Part shown: positions 8,560 to 16,861 of the stretch, piece by piece
Numbering within the stretch: the first letter of the stretch is position 1
Layout of the letters: each line of letters starts with the position of its first letter
Origin: Thalassococcus sp. S3
Lineage (GTDB): Bacteria; Pseudomonadota; Alphaproteobacteria; Rhodobacterales; Rhodobacteraceae
Direction: 5' to 3'
Assembly: GCF_004216475.1 (NCBI RefSeq)
Contig: NZ_CP022303.1
Coordinates: 1,178,001-1,242,000, forward strand
DNA length: 64,000 bases
Program-made: the position numbers and the translations under genes
Notes under the pieces: generated by a model
Seen by the model: only the letters and a program-made list of their open reading frames with translations
What the model was told of the DNA's origin: nothing
The model's database searches: none

Positions 8560-8800
8560 TATTTAGCCCTGGAGTTCCCCCGGTTTCGTGGACACCCTTT
8601 GATTGAAGTTGGAAGGTGTGCAGATGCCGAGAACAAGGACCCCGTACCCGGCGGCTTTCCGGGAGCAGATCGTAGAGCTGCATAAAACTGGTAGGAGCGC
8701 TGAGGACTTGGCGCGCGAGTTCGAGCCCTGCGTGGCGACGATCCACGCCTGGATCCGGCAGGCGGAACGGGATGGCGGCAAGCGAGCCGACGATGTTTCA
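8560..8800 (+). pseudogene. IS3-type transposase OrfA fragment with IS left end
   Basis: From the ATG at 8624 the frame reads MPRTRTPYPAAFREQIVELH, then GRSAEDLAREFEPCVATIHAWI and a QAERDGG segment, the N-terminal helix-turn-helix of an IS3-family OrfA. Homology to the family stops near 8800, where the expected Leu-zipper/OrfB junction is missing and unrelated sequence begins. The upstream run CCCCCGGTTTCGTGGACACC at 8577-8596 looks like an IS terminal repeat. The right end and OrfB are absent, so this is a deletion relic at the end of the MarR operon. Confidence 0.7.
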
Positions 8801-8897
8801 TGCGAAATGCCGACACAAACCCAGCCTCACCCGAAAGACCAAGTCCTCCGCCAACGTCAAATAGCGGAGGACGAGTGCCGGACGCCAGGTTCATCCG

Positions 8898-9758
8898 CTA
8901 CCGCGTGAGATAGCCTCCATTCACAAAGATCGTCTGACCGTTTGTCCATTGGCTGTCTGGCAGAGCCAGAGTCGCAACAGCAGGTACAACATCGTCCACA
9001 GTGCCCAAGCGGCCCTCAACCGACAACCCACTGGCATAGGCGACAGACTGCGGGGTTTCCGCTGCGTGGAAAAACGGTGTGTCGATTGGGCCGGGGGCCA
9101 CATTATTCACGGTGATGCCGCGCGCCCCCAACTCCTTCGCCATCATGCGAGTGAACTCTTCCACTGGCGCCTTGGTGCCACCGTAAGCCGCGTAACCGGG
9201 GGCCGCCCCAGCAGTCAACGACGTTCCAATCGCAATAATCCGACCACCATCGCGCAAGCGCCGCGCCGCTTCTCGCATGGCGTAGAAGGTGGTTTTTGTG
9301 TTGTCATTCAATAGCTCCTCGAACTCCGCGTCGGTGAAATCCGCCACATGTTTCTTGATAATGCGCCCTGCCGTGTGCACGAGGATATCAACGCCTCCGA
9401 ACTCGGCTTCGGCAAGGTCGAACAAGGCCGCGACGTTTGCACTGTCGCCCAGATCACCGTTGATCAGTGCAGCACGACGACCAGCGGCGCGGACGCGGGC
9501 AGCCGTCTCTTCGGCTTCCGCACGCGTTTCTGCGCGATGGTAGTGCACAACGACATCTGCGCCCATCTGCGCCAGTCGTTCCGCAAAGCCGCGGCCCAGA
9601 TTGTTCCGTGCACCCGTCACGATTGCGACTTTGCCGCTCAGGGGCTGGCCACCCGCAGCAGCGGTGCCCGTTGCAGCAGCGGCTGCCGTGCCGAGAGTTG
9701 CAGCACCCAGGCCAAGCAAGACAGAACGGCGGGAGGGTGTCATTTCATGCGTCGTCAT
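8898..9758 (-). CDS. SDR oxidoreductase with Tat signal peptide
   Basis: 286 residues starting at the ATG complementary to 9756-9758, which has AAGGAG at 8 nt spacing; a 5' in-frame extension to 9791 is less likely. The N-terminus MTTHEMTPSRRSVLLGLGAA contains a twin-arginine motif followed by a hydrophobic Ala-rich stretch, so export of the folded enzyme by Tat is expected, which is unusual for an SDR. The mature part has the classical cofactor motif TGARNNLGRGF, HTAGR in place of NNAG, the serine in GTSLTAG and the catalytic YGGTK. It ends in VNGGY, the usual SDR C-terminus. It is divergent from a LysR gene with 66 bp between them. Confidence 0.87.
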   Translation of the reverse strand: MTTHEMTPSRRSVLLGLGAATLGTAAAAATGTAAAGGQPLSGKVAIVTGARNNLGRGFAERLAQMGADVVVHYHRAETRAEAEETAARVRAAGRRAALINGDLGDSANVAALFDLAEAEFGGVDILVHTAGRIIKKHVADFTDAEFEELLNDNTKTTFYAMREAARRLRDGGRIIAIGTSLTAGAAPGYAAYGGTKAPVEEFTRMMAKELGARGITVNNVAPGPIDTPFFHAAETPQSVAYASGLSVEGRLGTVDDVVPAVATLALPDSQWTNGQTIFVNGGYLTR

Positions 9759-9824
9759 TTCAAAGTCTCCTTGTTGTGATGACCCAGACATAAGTTGCTG
9801 GATCAGCTACGGGAGATGCTGTAA

Positions 9825-10766
9825 GTGCAAATGGGTGTAGACAAAATCACAACAGTCATGCGCAACGCAGCAGAACTCGCCTTTCTCAAAACAATCCAGC
9901 TTGGCTCAATCAGAGCGGCGGCCCGCGCCCTCGGACAAGATCCATCAGGCGTCTCGCGCAGGATCACGCAACTCGAACAGCGGCTTGGTGCGCACCTGGT
10001 CGACCGCTCCGGCGGCAAAACCTCTGTGACCGAGCAAGGCCGCCTTTATTACGAGCGCCTCAAGGTGATCATTGAGCAGTGGGATGCGCTCGAGGCCGAA
10101 GTGAGTGGGGAAGTGCTGCATCCCAGTGGAATGCTCCGCGTCACGGCATCGATTGATTTTGGACAGGAGTTTGTGACGGACTGGCTTCTCGAATTTCGTG
10201 CGTCTTACCCGCAGGTCGATTTCGACTTGGTCCTGTCGGGCGGCTATCTAGATCTGAGCCAGAACGTCATTGATGTTGCGATCAGGGTCGGGCGGCTTCC
10301 GGACTCCAGTCTGATTGCGCGCAAACTCGCCTCCGTACCGCGCGTTCTGGTCGCCTCTCCAAAATATCTGGAACGGGTGGGCGTTCCACAAACACCGGAT
10401 GACCTGTCCGACCATGAGTTCGTCTTTTTCTCATCCCGAAACCGAACGGAAAAACTGTTCCTACAAGACGACAGCGGCAAGACCTTTGAGGTCGCCCGTA
10501 GCGGCGGTGTGGCGGTCAATGCCGTCCGCTCCGCAGTCAAGGCTGTTCAGGCAGGTCAAGGCATTCACAGTGGCCCGCTTTGGGCGTTCGCCGATCTTAT
10601 CGACAACGAGGAGGTCACGGTTGTCTTGCCAAGCTACAAGCAGAATGCTGCGCCGCTTTATGCCGTGCGACAGCCTGCCGTCATCGTTCCCGCGCGCATA
10701 TCCGAGTTCGTTGAATTCATCGCGAACAAAGCCGCAGGCGTTAACGGCTTGATCAGCTCCAGGTAA
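9825..10766 (+). CDS. LysR family transcriptional regulator
   Basis: 313 residues from a GTG at 9825 preceded by GGGAG at 9 nt; an ATG at 9831 is the alternative. The N-terminal winged helix is clear: FLKTIQLGSIRAAARALGQ, then SGVSRRITQLEQRLGAHLVDR and GKTSVTEQGRLYYERL. The remaining 230 residues form the two-lobed substrate-binding domain (GMLRVTASIDFG, DVAIRVGRLPDSSL, VLVASPKYLER). It is most like the LysR subgroup that controls divergently placed oxidoreductases, and the Tat-exported SDR next to it is the obvious target. The short intergenic space should hold the shared operator, though no clean T-N11-A palindrome was found there. Confidence 0.88.
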   Translation: MQMGVDKITTVMRNAAELAFLKTIQLGSIRAAARALGQDPSGVSRRITQLEQRLGAHLVDRSGGKTSVTEQGRLYYERLKVIIEQWDALEAEVSGEVLHPSGMLRVTASIDFGQEFVTDWLLEFRASYPQVDFDLVLSGGYLDLSQNVIDVAIRVGRLPDSSLIARKLASVPRVLVASPKYLERVGVPQTPDDLSDHEFVFFSSRNRTEKLFLQDDSGKTFEVARSGGVAVNAVRSAVKAVQAGQGIHSGPLWAFADLIDNEEVTVVLPSYKQNAAPLYAVRQPAVIVPARISEFVEFIANKAAGVNGLISSR

Positions 10767-10883
10767 TGGGCCACGATGAAAACCGGACGCGGCCAAATGG
10801 TGATGCTGCGCTGTTTCCAAGGTCGACTTCGAGCCCGAACCTAGTAGGTGCTGCGCCAACAGCAAATATCTGCTCCGGCCTCC

Positions 10884-11267
10884 CTATGAGGCAGCGATTA
10901 CCTCAATCTCCAACAGCCATGCTTCATCATAAATTCCTGTGATGATCACGGTCAAAGCCGCTTCAAGGTTACCTAGCACCTCGCGTCGAACTTCAGAGTT
11001 GATTTGGCGATACCGCCGATCGCTGAGAAAGGTCGTATGTTTTATAATGTTCTCAAGTCCCATGTCTGCTGCATGGAGTTGTGCTTCGACGTTGCGCCAA
11101 GCCAGTTCGGCCTGCTCTCGAAATGTCTCCGGCACCTTTCCGTCTCTTGAGACAGGTATCTGTCCGCTGACGTATACGACGCGCTGTGCGCCAGTTGTTT
11201 CGACGGCTTGCGCGTACCCGCCCGAGGCTCCGGGGGCATCCGGTGAGTTGATGCTACGTCGGTTCAT
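10884..11267 (-). CDS. RidA (YjgF/YER057c/UK114) family protein
   Basis: 127 residues from the ATG complementary to 11265-11267 (MNRRSINSPDAPGASGGYAQ). A much longer upstream open frame exists but has no family similarity. SGQIPVSRDGKVPETFREQ and NVEAQLHAADMGLENIIKHT are the characteristic RidA segments, and the C-terminal LEIEVIAAS matches the trimer-forming strand. RidA enzymes hydrolyse reactive enamine/imine intermediates released by PLP enzymes. The arginine normally seen near the C-terminus (Arg105 in classical RidA) is not obvious here, so it may belong to a sub-branch with other chemistry. Convergent with the LysR gene. Confidence 0.85.
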   Translation of the reverse strand: MNRRSINSPDAPGASGGYAQAVETTGAQRVVYVSGQIPVSRDGKVPETFREQAELAWRNVEAQLHAADMGLENIIKHTTFLSDRRYRQINSEVRREVLGNLEAALTVIITGIYDEAWLLEIEVIAAS

Positions 11268-11725
11268 AGTGAAGTCCGTAGGCCGTTCAGTTTTGACGAG
11301 GCTCTTAGAAAGCGGACGCAAATTCAACTCCCAAAAAAGCCATTCGAACGGAGAACAGAAACGGCAGCTTCGTCCGCACTGCGGACTATAAAGAGTTGGT
11401 GGTTTACGCATCTGCAGCCAATGTCCGGATCGGTCGTCGTACCGCAGCCTCTGGCCTAGGCGGAGGAAGGCAGCGATGGGCGGGCGCCAGTGTCTTCTGC
11501 TAGAGAGACAAACCGAGTCAGTTGAAAACAAACTGTGGTATCAAATGTGGTATAGAATGGTTACATCGGTGTGAAAATTCATATTTTTCATCGGCTTGTG
11601 AGCATATCAAGACTTCCTTCGTCTTCGCCACAGACCTTCTAACTTGCTGATATTAAACGATCCGGCTTTCTGGGAAGGCCTGAGCCGTTGCACTGGTCCA
11701 GTCTGGTGGTACAGTGAGGGCAAGG
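11268..11725. other. intergenic region before the integrase, with candidate left attachment site
   Basis: No gene is visible. TGTGGTAT occurs twice in direct orientation at 11534-11541 and 11546-11553. At its right end, 11691-11720 resembles 23191-23220 (24 of 30 bases, ungapped), including the exact 10-mer TGGTACAGTG. No tRNA gene is present here. Confidence 0.5.
11691..11720 (+). repeat. candidate attL/attachment-site repeat
   Basis: The segment CACTGGTCCAGTC, three unmatched bases, then TGGTACAGTG matches 23191-23220 in the same orientation. It ends 5 bp before the integrase start codon, as att sites next to integrase genes often do. It also holds the AGTGAGGG likely to serve as the integrase ribosome-binding site. 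Assignment as an attachment site is inference. Confidence 0.45.
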
Positions 11726-13426
11726 ATGGCCAGCTTCCCCAGGCTCGTTCAACGCGGACGGGTCTTCTATTTCAGAGCAGCTATTCCCGGCGACATCGTG
11801 CGTTTTGCGGACCGATACGAGATCAAACGCTCGCTCAGGACCGTTGATCGGAAGATCGCAAACCTGCGCTGCGCCCAGTTAAGCCTGAACATCGACAACC
11901 TGTTCGCGGAGGTGCGCAGAATGGCTCAAGTACAAGATCAGATGTTGGATCAGTCGATCCGGGACTACTTCGCGGCGGCCTTGGCAGAAGGACAGGAGTT
12001 CGTGGAGGTCTTTGCCCCCGAACCTGAGGTGGACGTCCAAGACTGTGCGTTCGACATTTTGGCGCGGATGGGGGCCAACCGTTCCCGCCTTGCCGTCAGG
12101 AAGTTCGACAAATGGGAGCGGAACGAAGCTGAGGGCCTCGTGGGGGCCATACCTCCAGAGAAGGTCTCAAGCCGCTATCAGGCGCTCCAACGCGCTCAGG
12201 AGGGCATCCTCAGAGCCAAAATCGAGGCCGACCGTATTCTGCTCGCCAAACTTGGTGGAGACTACAGCAAGGCCGAGGTTATGGAGCCGATGTTCAAGGA
12301 CGTCACCGCGACAGTGTTGGAATACACCAACACTCCAGCCCAACCGTCAATTTCGGTCGAAGATGCAGCGCAACAGTATCTGGCGCACATATCGGTTTCA
12401 GCCAAGCTAAAGACAGTCGGAGATGTTCGATTGTCGATGGAAGTCGCCAAGGCTGTGATTGACTTCGACATGCCAATAGCGGCCCTAGACATCGCGGACA
12501 TGAAAGCCTTCCGGGATCTGGTTGGCAAACTTCCAGCGCACTATCAGAAGAAAGCCCTGACCCGTGATCTTCCCCTTTTGGAGGCTGTGGAGGCTGGGGC
12601 CGATTTGCCGAAGATGTCATATGAGACGCAGAAGAAGCGCTTCGACATGTTCAAACGCTTTCTTGCCTGGGCCGTGAGCGAGGAGCACATCGACCGAGTT
12701 CCTGGCAATGATTTGAAGCTGTTGGTCAAAAAGCCGCCGAAGGGCGTCCCCCGTCGCCTTCCATACTCCCCCGAGCACTTGGACATGATTTTTAGTTCTC
12801 CAGTTTGGACGGGACGGCGAACGACGAAACACTCTGGCGTTCCCGGAGAGTTGAAGCGGAAAGATGGCAAGTATTGGGTGCCGATCATCGCGCTCTACTC
12901 GGGGATGCGGGCAGGAGAAATCATCCAGCTTCTCAGGAGCGACATCAAAGAACAGGACGGGATTTGGTACTTCGATGTGTGCAAGTTCGAGGATGATGGT
13001 GAAGCCGACATTGAGGTCGTGAAAGGCTTGAAAACCGGGTCAAGCTATCGGCGCATCCCGATCCACTCTGAAATCCTGAAACTCGGCTTCCTCAATTTCG
13101 TCAAACGTGCAGGCAAGGATCGCCTGTTCCCGGACATCCGGGAGGGCAGCGACGGGACTTATTCGCAGACTTGGTCAAAGTTCTGGGGCAATTACGGGAC
13201 GAAGTGGGGTTTCAGGTCGAAACTGCACGTTTTCCACAGCTTCCGACACAACTTCGTGGATGCGCTGCACGAGGCCAATGTCACCGACGCTGTGGCAATG
13301 CAGCTTTGCGGTCACGCCGACGATGCAGCACACTGGAGCTACGGCAAGGGCGTGTCTATCAGCCGCCTCAAAGAGGAGATCGAGAAGATTTCGTACCCGG
13401 TTGAAATTCCTGGGGCGGATTGGTGA
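11726..13426 (+). CDS. DUF6538-type tyrosine integrase
   Basis: 566 residues from the ATG at 11726; a GTG at 11714 is the alternative. The N-terminal FPRLVQRGRVFYFRAAIPGD is the beta-strand motif of the DUF6538/AP2-like domain found in a large family of alphaproteobacterial integrases. A central core-binding domain lies at about 230-330, and the catalytic domain holds ALYSGMRAGEIIQL (first Arg), VFHSFRHNFVDAL (His-x-x-Arg) and LCGHADDAAHWSYGKG (second His and probable nucleophilic Tyr). All catalytic residues appear present. It probably moves the 11.7-23.2 kb element. Its stop overlaps the next gene by 4 nt. Confidence 0.9.
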   Translation: MASFPRLVQRGRVFYFRAAIPGDIVRFADRYEIKRSLRTVDRKIANLRCAQLSLNIDNLFAEVRRMAQVQDQMLDQSIRDYFAAALAEGQEFVEVFAPEPEVDVQDCAFDILARMGANRSRLAVRKFDKWERNEAEGLVGAIPPEKVSSRYQALQRAQEGILRAKIEADRILLAKLGGDYSKAEVMEPMFKDVTATVLEYTNTPAQPSISVEDAAQQYLAHISVSAKLKTVGDVRLSMEVAKAVIDFDMPIAALDIADMKAFRDLVGKLPAHYQKKALTRDLPLLEAVEAGADLPKMSYETQKKRFDMFKRFLAWAVSEEHIDRVPGNDLKLLVKKPPKGVPRRLPYSPEHLDMIFSSPVWTGRRTTKHSGVPGELKRKDGKYWVPIIALYSGMRAGEIIQLLRSDIKEQDGIWYFDVCKFEDDGEADIEVVKGLKTGSSYRRIPIHSEILKLGFLNFVKRAGKDRLFPDIREGSDGTYSQTWSKFWGNYGTKWGFRSKLHVFHSFRHNFVDALHEANVTDAVAMQLCGHADDAAHWSYGKGVSISRLKEEIEKISYPVEIPGADW

Positions 13427-14019
13427 CCAAGATGTCTGGTGCCAACAAGAGCCCGTTGAAATCAGCAAAGGCTAAAGACGAGATGCTCAAAGCGCTTTCA
13501 GTCGGTAAGTCAAAAGCCAAGTCCGCATTTGTCCCGTATAAAAAGCAGCAGGCATTGAGCAAAACGGCCAAGAAGGCTGCCGAGGCAAACGCAAAGTGGG
13601 AGCGGCCCAACCTTTTTGCTCTCTGCAGGAAACTTTCTGGGGGCGATGTCTTCGCTGCCACGCTGCTGTTCCACATCCTATACGTTTGGAGGAACCGCAA
13701 AAAGAAGCTTCAGCGACACAACAAAGAATGGCTGGCTCATACCAGGATAGCTTGGGCGCACGCGGCGGGAATAACCGAAAGTGAGATGAATAAGCGAGCG
13801 CTCCCAAGGCTTCGAAAGTATGCCGGAGAGTTCCTCACCATACGTGCCATGGGCAACGGTTCGGATAAGAAGACCTGGGTTCACGTCGATGAGATTGGCC
13901 TAAAGGAGGCAATTGACAGCTCAAAAATGTTCCCTTGGAACGAGTTTCAGAAGGCGCTCAATGGCGTCGGTCCAGGGAACGAAAAGCAGCCAGCCAACCA
14001 CTATCAGAAGGACATCTGA
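13423..14019 (+). CDS. conserved hypothetical protein, winged-helix-like
   Basis: 198 residues if started at the GTG at 13423 that overlaps the integrase stop (GTGA); ATG at 13432 is the alternative. The first 55 residues are Lys/Ala-rich and probably disordered. The rest (WERPNLFALCRKLSGGDVFA, EWLAHTRIAWAHAAGI, NKRALPRLRKY, TWVHVD) has the helix pattern of a small winged-helix DNA-binding unit, similar in layout to replication-initiator or DnaD-like modules on integrative elements. I recognise it as a family that accompanies such integrases, but no function is established. The coupling suggests it acts with the integrase, perhaps as an excision or control factor. Confidence 0.7.
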   Translation: MTKMSGANKSPLKSAKAKDEMLKALSVGKSKAKSAFVPYKKQQALSKTAKKAAEANAKWERPNLFALCRKLSGGDVFAATLLFHILYVWRNRKKKLQRHNKEWLAHTRIAWAHAAGITESEMNKRALPRLRKYAGEFLTIRAMGNGSDKKTWVHVDEIGLKEAIDSSKMFPWNEFQKALNGVGPGNEKQPANHYQKDI

Positions 14020-14091
14020 TCGGATGGTTGCGGAAATGCCGTTTTCGCGTTTTGACAACGTTTTATAAAGTAGCCCGAACCGCCACGTTTA

Positions 14092-14114
14092 AGTACTTAA
14101 CTACGTTAAGTACT
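14092..14114. repeat. perfect inverted repeat, 10-bp arms
   Basis: AGTACTTAAC at 14092-14101 and GTTAAGTACT at 14105-14114 are exact reverse complements separated by TAC. No T-run follows, so an operator or structural role is more likely than a terminator. Confidence 0.75.
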
Positions 14115-14143
14115 CGGAGAGACATCCAATATAGAGAAACAAT

Positions 14144-14169
14144 GTCATATTATCTTACGATAATATGAC
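14144..14169. repeat. perfect inverted repeat, 11-bp arms
   Basis: GTCATATTATC at 14144-14154 and GATAATATGAC at 14159-14169 are exact reverse complements with loop TTAC. Both arms are very AT-rich, unlike a GC-rich terminator stem. Together with the repeat 29 bp upstream it forms a paired palindrome arrangement. Confidence 0.75.
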
Positions 14170-14676
14170 GGCATGGTTCGCGGGGCTCACATGCCAGACA
14201 ACCTGTAACATCATGACATGTAAACCCGAAGACTAGCTAGACGCGCTCAGTCTCGCGCGCCGCTACAACGCAAAAAAACCGATGATCAATTTCTGCTTCG
14301 ACCAATAGGTCATAGTCGTTCCACCGGACATCATCGGTGTTGGTTCAAGTGAAGCCGCCCACCTGCGTGTTCAAGCGATCGGCAATGTCTCTGGGACAAG
14401 TATTGAGAAGCGCGGATTTTGAGACCTGATCCAACAATCTAGGCCCGATTGTGAAAACTCAAAAGTGGAAACTCACGAATTTCTGCTAGGGGACATTATG
14501 TAGTAAGAAAACCCCAAATCTGGTGTTCTGCAATTAATTGCAATCAACATGGAGCGTCAGCATCGGCCTATTTCTTATCCAATCGGCCGATTTTCCTTCC
14601 CATGATGGTGCCATAGGGTACGCTCAAGCTGGGTCAGATGATCTCGCCCCCTCTCGCACACCAAGGAGGGACAGCG

Positions 14677-15777
14677 ATGACACCACACCCAGCTCTCACC
14701 CGATTTCAGACAATTGCCGCGCAGGAGATTGCAGCTCTTGATCCGGGGCCAAGGATCGCCCCGCTCGACACCACAGAATGGATTGCCAACAGCATGTTGC
14801 AAAAGGCAATCCGCAGAAACCGCCCGCACGCTGCGCGTCAAGCCGGACGATTTTTGTTGGCGGTAAATGGGAACACTCTTCTCCGCCGCCTCAATGCCAT
14901 CGCTGCTGAGGACATCGGGTTAGCCGACATCCACACTGTAGGCATCGCGGCTGCGTGCTTGGCCCGAAAGACGATCCGCCGCCAATTGGGCGGGGACGCA
15001 CTTGTGACTGACTACCTGATCCGCCGAATGTGTGACGCCCGCAAATCACGTGCAGCGGATGACTTGCTCATGGCCATCGAGACGTGGCCTGATCTCAGCG
15101 GCGACCGAACCCGCTTTGCTGAGATGTCGAACAACCGTTTGCGGTCTATCGTGCTTGGGTGCCGCGACCTCGACCGCAAGGCTTTGGCGCTTTGGTACTT
15201 GGTCGGAACCCGTCGTTGTGCCAGCGATCACTTGACCTACCGGGTTGGTGATCCTGCTATTGCGTTCCAGACGCTCTCAGACTTGGGTGTAGCCCCCACG
15301 CTCGTGGCCATCGCACAAGAGAACTTCACCAAGACCCAGTCGATGCTGGCCCCGTTTGTCGCGCTGTTGTCCCTTGAGAACGACATCGTCGCAACCGGGG
15401 TTGGAGACGATCAGACCCCGGTTGAAGACTTCATCGGAGACGTGCCGAGTTGGGCGCACGATCAATACACGCGACCTGGCAAGATGGCCCTGCGGCGTCT
15501 GTGCTCGGAAGAAGCAGGCATGGTGGAGTGGTTGCACGCGCACGTGCCATCTCGCAGCCGACTGAAGGTGGCGGGCGAATTGCTTTTTCGGGTCGAGGGT
15601 CAATGTCTGTCTCGACGAGCTGACGGGCCTTTGAGCTTAAAGCTGCGGGAGCGTTGGGTGTCCGAGTGCCTCAGCCTTCCGCCTGATGTAACGCGCAGCG
15701 GGATGGCTGCGATGTTGGCCGCGATCCCGACGTTAAACCAGATACGAAAGGATGTGCTAACGGGGGTGCAGTCATGA
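14677..15777 (+). CDS. protein with MgsA/RarA C-terminus-like region, recombinase partner
   Basis: 366 residues from the ATG at 14677, which has AAGGAGG at an ideal distance. Residues about 36-80 contain NSMLQKAIRRNRPHAARQAG and RRLNAIAAEDIGLAD. This closely resembles the helical C-terminal domain of MgsA/RarA replication-fork ATPases, where a 'RRL..IA.EDIGLAD' segment is a signature. There is no P-loop, so this is only the helical DNA-associated part, joined to an unrecognised C-terminus. The stop overlaps the tyrosine recombinase start by 4 nt (ATGA), implying a two-protein recombination module. Function is inferred only from this pairing. Confidence 0.7.
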   Translation: MTPHPALTRFQTIAAQEIAALDPGPRIAPLDTTEWIANSMLQKAIRRNRPHAARQAGRFLLAVNGNTLLRRLNAIAAEDIGLADIHTVGIAAACLARKTIRRQLGGDALVTDYLIRRMCDARKSRAADDLLMAIETWPDLSGDRTRFAEMSNNRLRSIVLGCRDLDRKALALWYLVGTRRCASDHLTYRVGDPAIAFQTLSDLGVAPTLVAIAQENFTKTQSMLAPFVALLSLENDIVATGVGDDQTPVEDFIGDVPSWAHDQYTRPGKMALRRLCSEEAGMVEWLHAHVPSRSRLKVAGELLFRVEGQCLSRRADGPLSLKLRERWVSECLSLPPDVTRSGMAAMLAAIPTLNQIRKDVLTGVQS

Positions 15778-16742
15778 GCGGTTTGGTCCTAAACCGGGAT
15801 AATCCTTTCTTATCCCGGCCCACAGAAGGCGCGGGATGCCCCGGTTTGACGTCTGACGAAGCCGTCGAGCACTTCATCCGCGAAAGCCTGTCCGAAAACA
15901 CGCGCAAAGCCTATCGCTCCGATCTGGCCCATTTCGCAGATTGGGGCGGTTCGCTCCCGGCCACCGCCGATATGGTCGCCCGCTATCTGGCACATCACGC
16001 CGAGGCATTGGCCCCGTCCAGCCTCGCACGGCGTTTGGCAACCCTAAGCAAGGTTCACGAGGCGAATGCCTGTCCGAACCCCTGCCGTAGCGAAATCGTC
16101 CGCGCCACCATGCGGGGGATCAAACGGGTGAAGGGCACGGCACAGGATCAAGCTCGCCCACTTCTGCGCGAAGACCTGTTCACCCTGCTGGACGCGCTTG
16201 GGGACGATCCCCGCGCCTTCAGGGATCGGGCCTTGCTGCTGATCGGTTGGGCCGGTGGTTTCAGGTCGTCGGAACTGGTAGGGCTTGATCTTGTAGACAT
16301 TGAAGAAGTCCGCGAGGGACTGGTGCTGCATCTGCGCCGCTCTAAGACTGACCAGACGCGCCAAGGCCGAAAGATCGGCATCCCGCTCGGTCGTACCCGT
16401 CATTGCCCAGTCGCCGCGTTGTCCGCATGGCTCGATGCTCAGCGAGTGAATGACGGTCCAATCTTCCGCCCCGTTGACCGCCACGGCAATGTTCAGCCCG
16501 ACCGTCTGCGCTCAGACGCCGTATCCACGATCCTGCGCAACCGCCTCAAGAACGCAGGCATCGACCCAGAAAGCTATTCAGGCCACAGCCTCCGCGCTGG
16601 CCTCGCCACCAGCGCGATCAAAGCCGGGGTGCCCACTCACAAGGTGCGAGCACAAACCGGCCATGCCTCGGACCTGATGCTGTCACGTTATGTGCGTGAT
16701 GCGGGCTTGTTCGATGGGAACGTTGCTGGGGTGTTGCTTTAG
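15774..16742 (+). CDS. tyrosine recombinase/integrase
   Basis: 322 residues in the XerC/D-like layout. The SAM-like core-binding domain covers about residues 25-120 (SENTRKAYRSDLAHFADW). The catalytic domain has WAGGFRSSELVGLDL (Arg), RRSKTDQTRQGR (beta-hairpin Lys), SGHSLRAGLATSA (His-x-x-Arg), TGHASDLMLSRYV (His/Trp position and nucleophilic Tyr). All catalytic residues are present. It is translationally coupled to the preceding MgsA-like protein. A short stretch of it (TRHCPVAALSAWL) is repeated out of context near 24.46 kb, pointing to past recombination involving a related gene. Confidence 0.92.
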   Translation: MSGLVLNRDNPFLSRPTEGAGCPGLTSDEAVEHFIRESLSENTRKAYRSDLAHFADWGGSLPATADMVARYLAHHAEALAPSSLARRLATLSKVHEANACPNPCRSEIVRATMRGIKRVKGTAQDQARPLLREDLFTLLDALGDDPRAFRDRALLLIGWAGGFRSSELVGLDLVDIEEVREGLVLHLRRSKTDQTRQGRKIGIPLGRTRHCPVAALSAWLDAQRVNDGPIFRPVDRHGNVQPDRLRSDAVSTILRNRLKNAGIDPESYSGHSLRAGLATSAIKAGVPTHKVRAQTGHASDLMLSRYVRDAGLFDGNVAGVLL

Positions 16743-16861
16743 TTATTCAACTGCCGATTGCCTTGTGTTCGGAAGGCATGAGCGAAATAGTGCTGGGTGA
16801 GAGCAAGGAGGCTTTCAGTGCAGCACCAAGTCGCAGATTGTTGTTTCGGAGTTCTTCGCCA

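Larger units (their letters stand above)
14020..14676. other. long noncoding region rich in inverted and direct repeats
   Basis: No gene is visible in 657 bp. It is much AT-richer than its surroundings. Two perfect inverted repeats lie 29 bp apart (14092-14114 and 14144-14169). A near-direct repeat GTGAAAACTC / GTGGAAACTC occurs around 14450-14475. These features suit a control region, transfer or replication origin, or recombination site of the element. Confidence 0.5.

Noticed and set aside
10884..11531. 215-residue RidA protein with long N-terminal extension
   Set aside because: The first 88 codons have no similarity to anything and include Cys/Arg-rich noise; the ATG at 11267 begins the family match.
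11268..11725. tRNA gene as integration target
   Set aside because: No cloverleaf or T-loop consensus was found near either att-like repeat.
14020..14676. CRISPR array or iteron series
   Set aside because: Repeats are few, palindromic and not regularly spaced with unique spacers; only two palindromes and one near-direct repeat are present.
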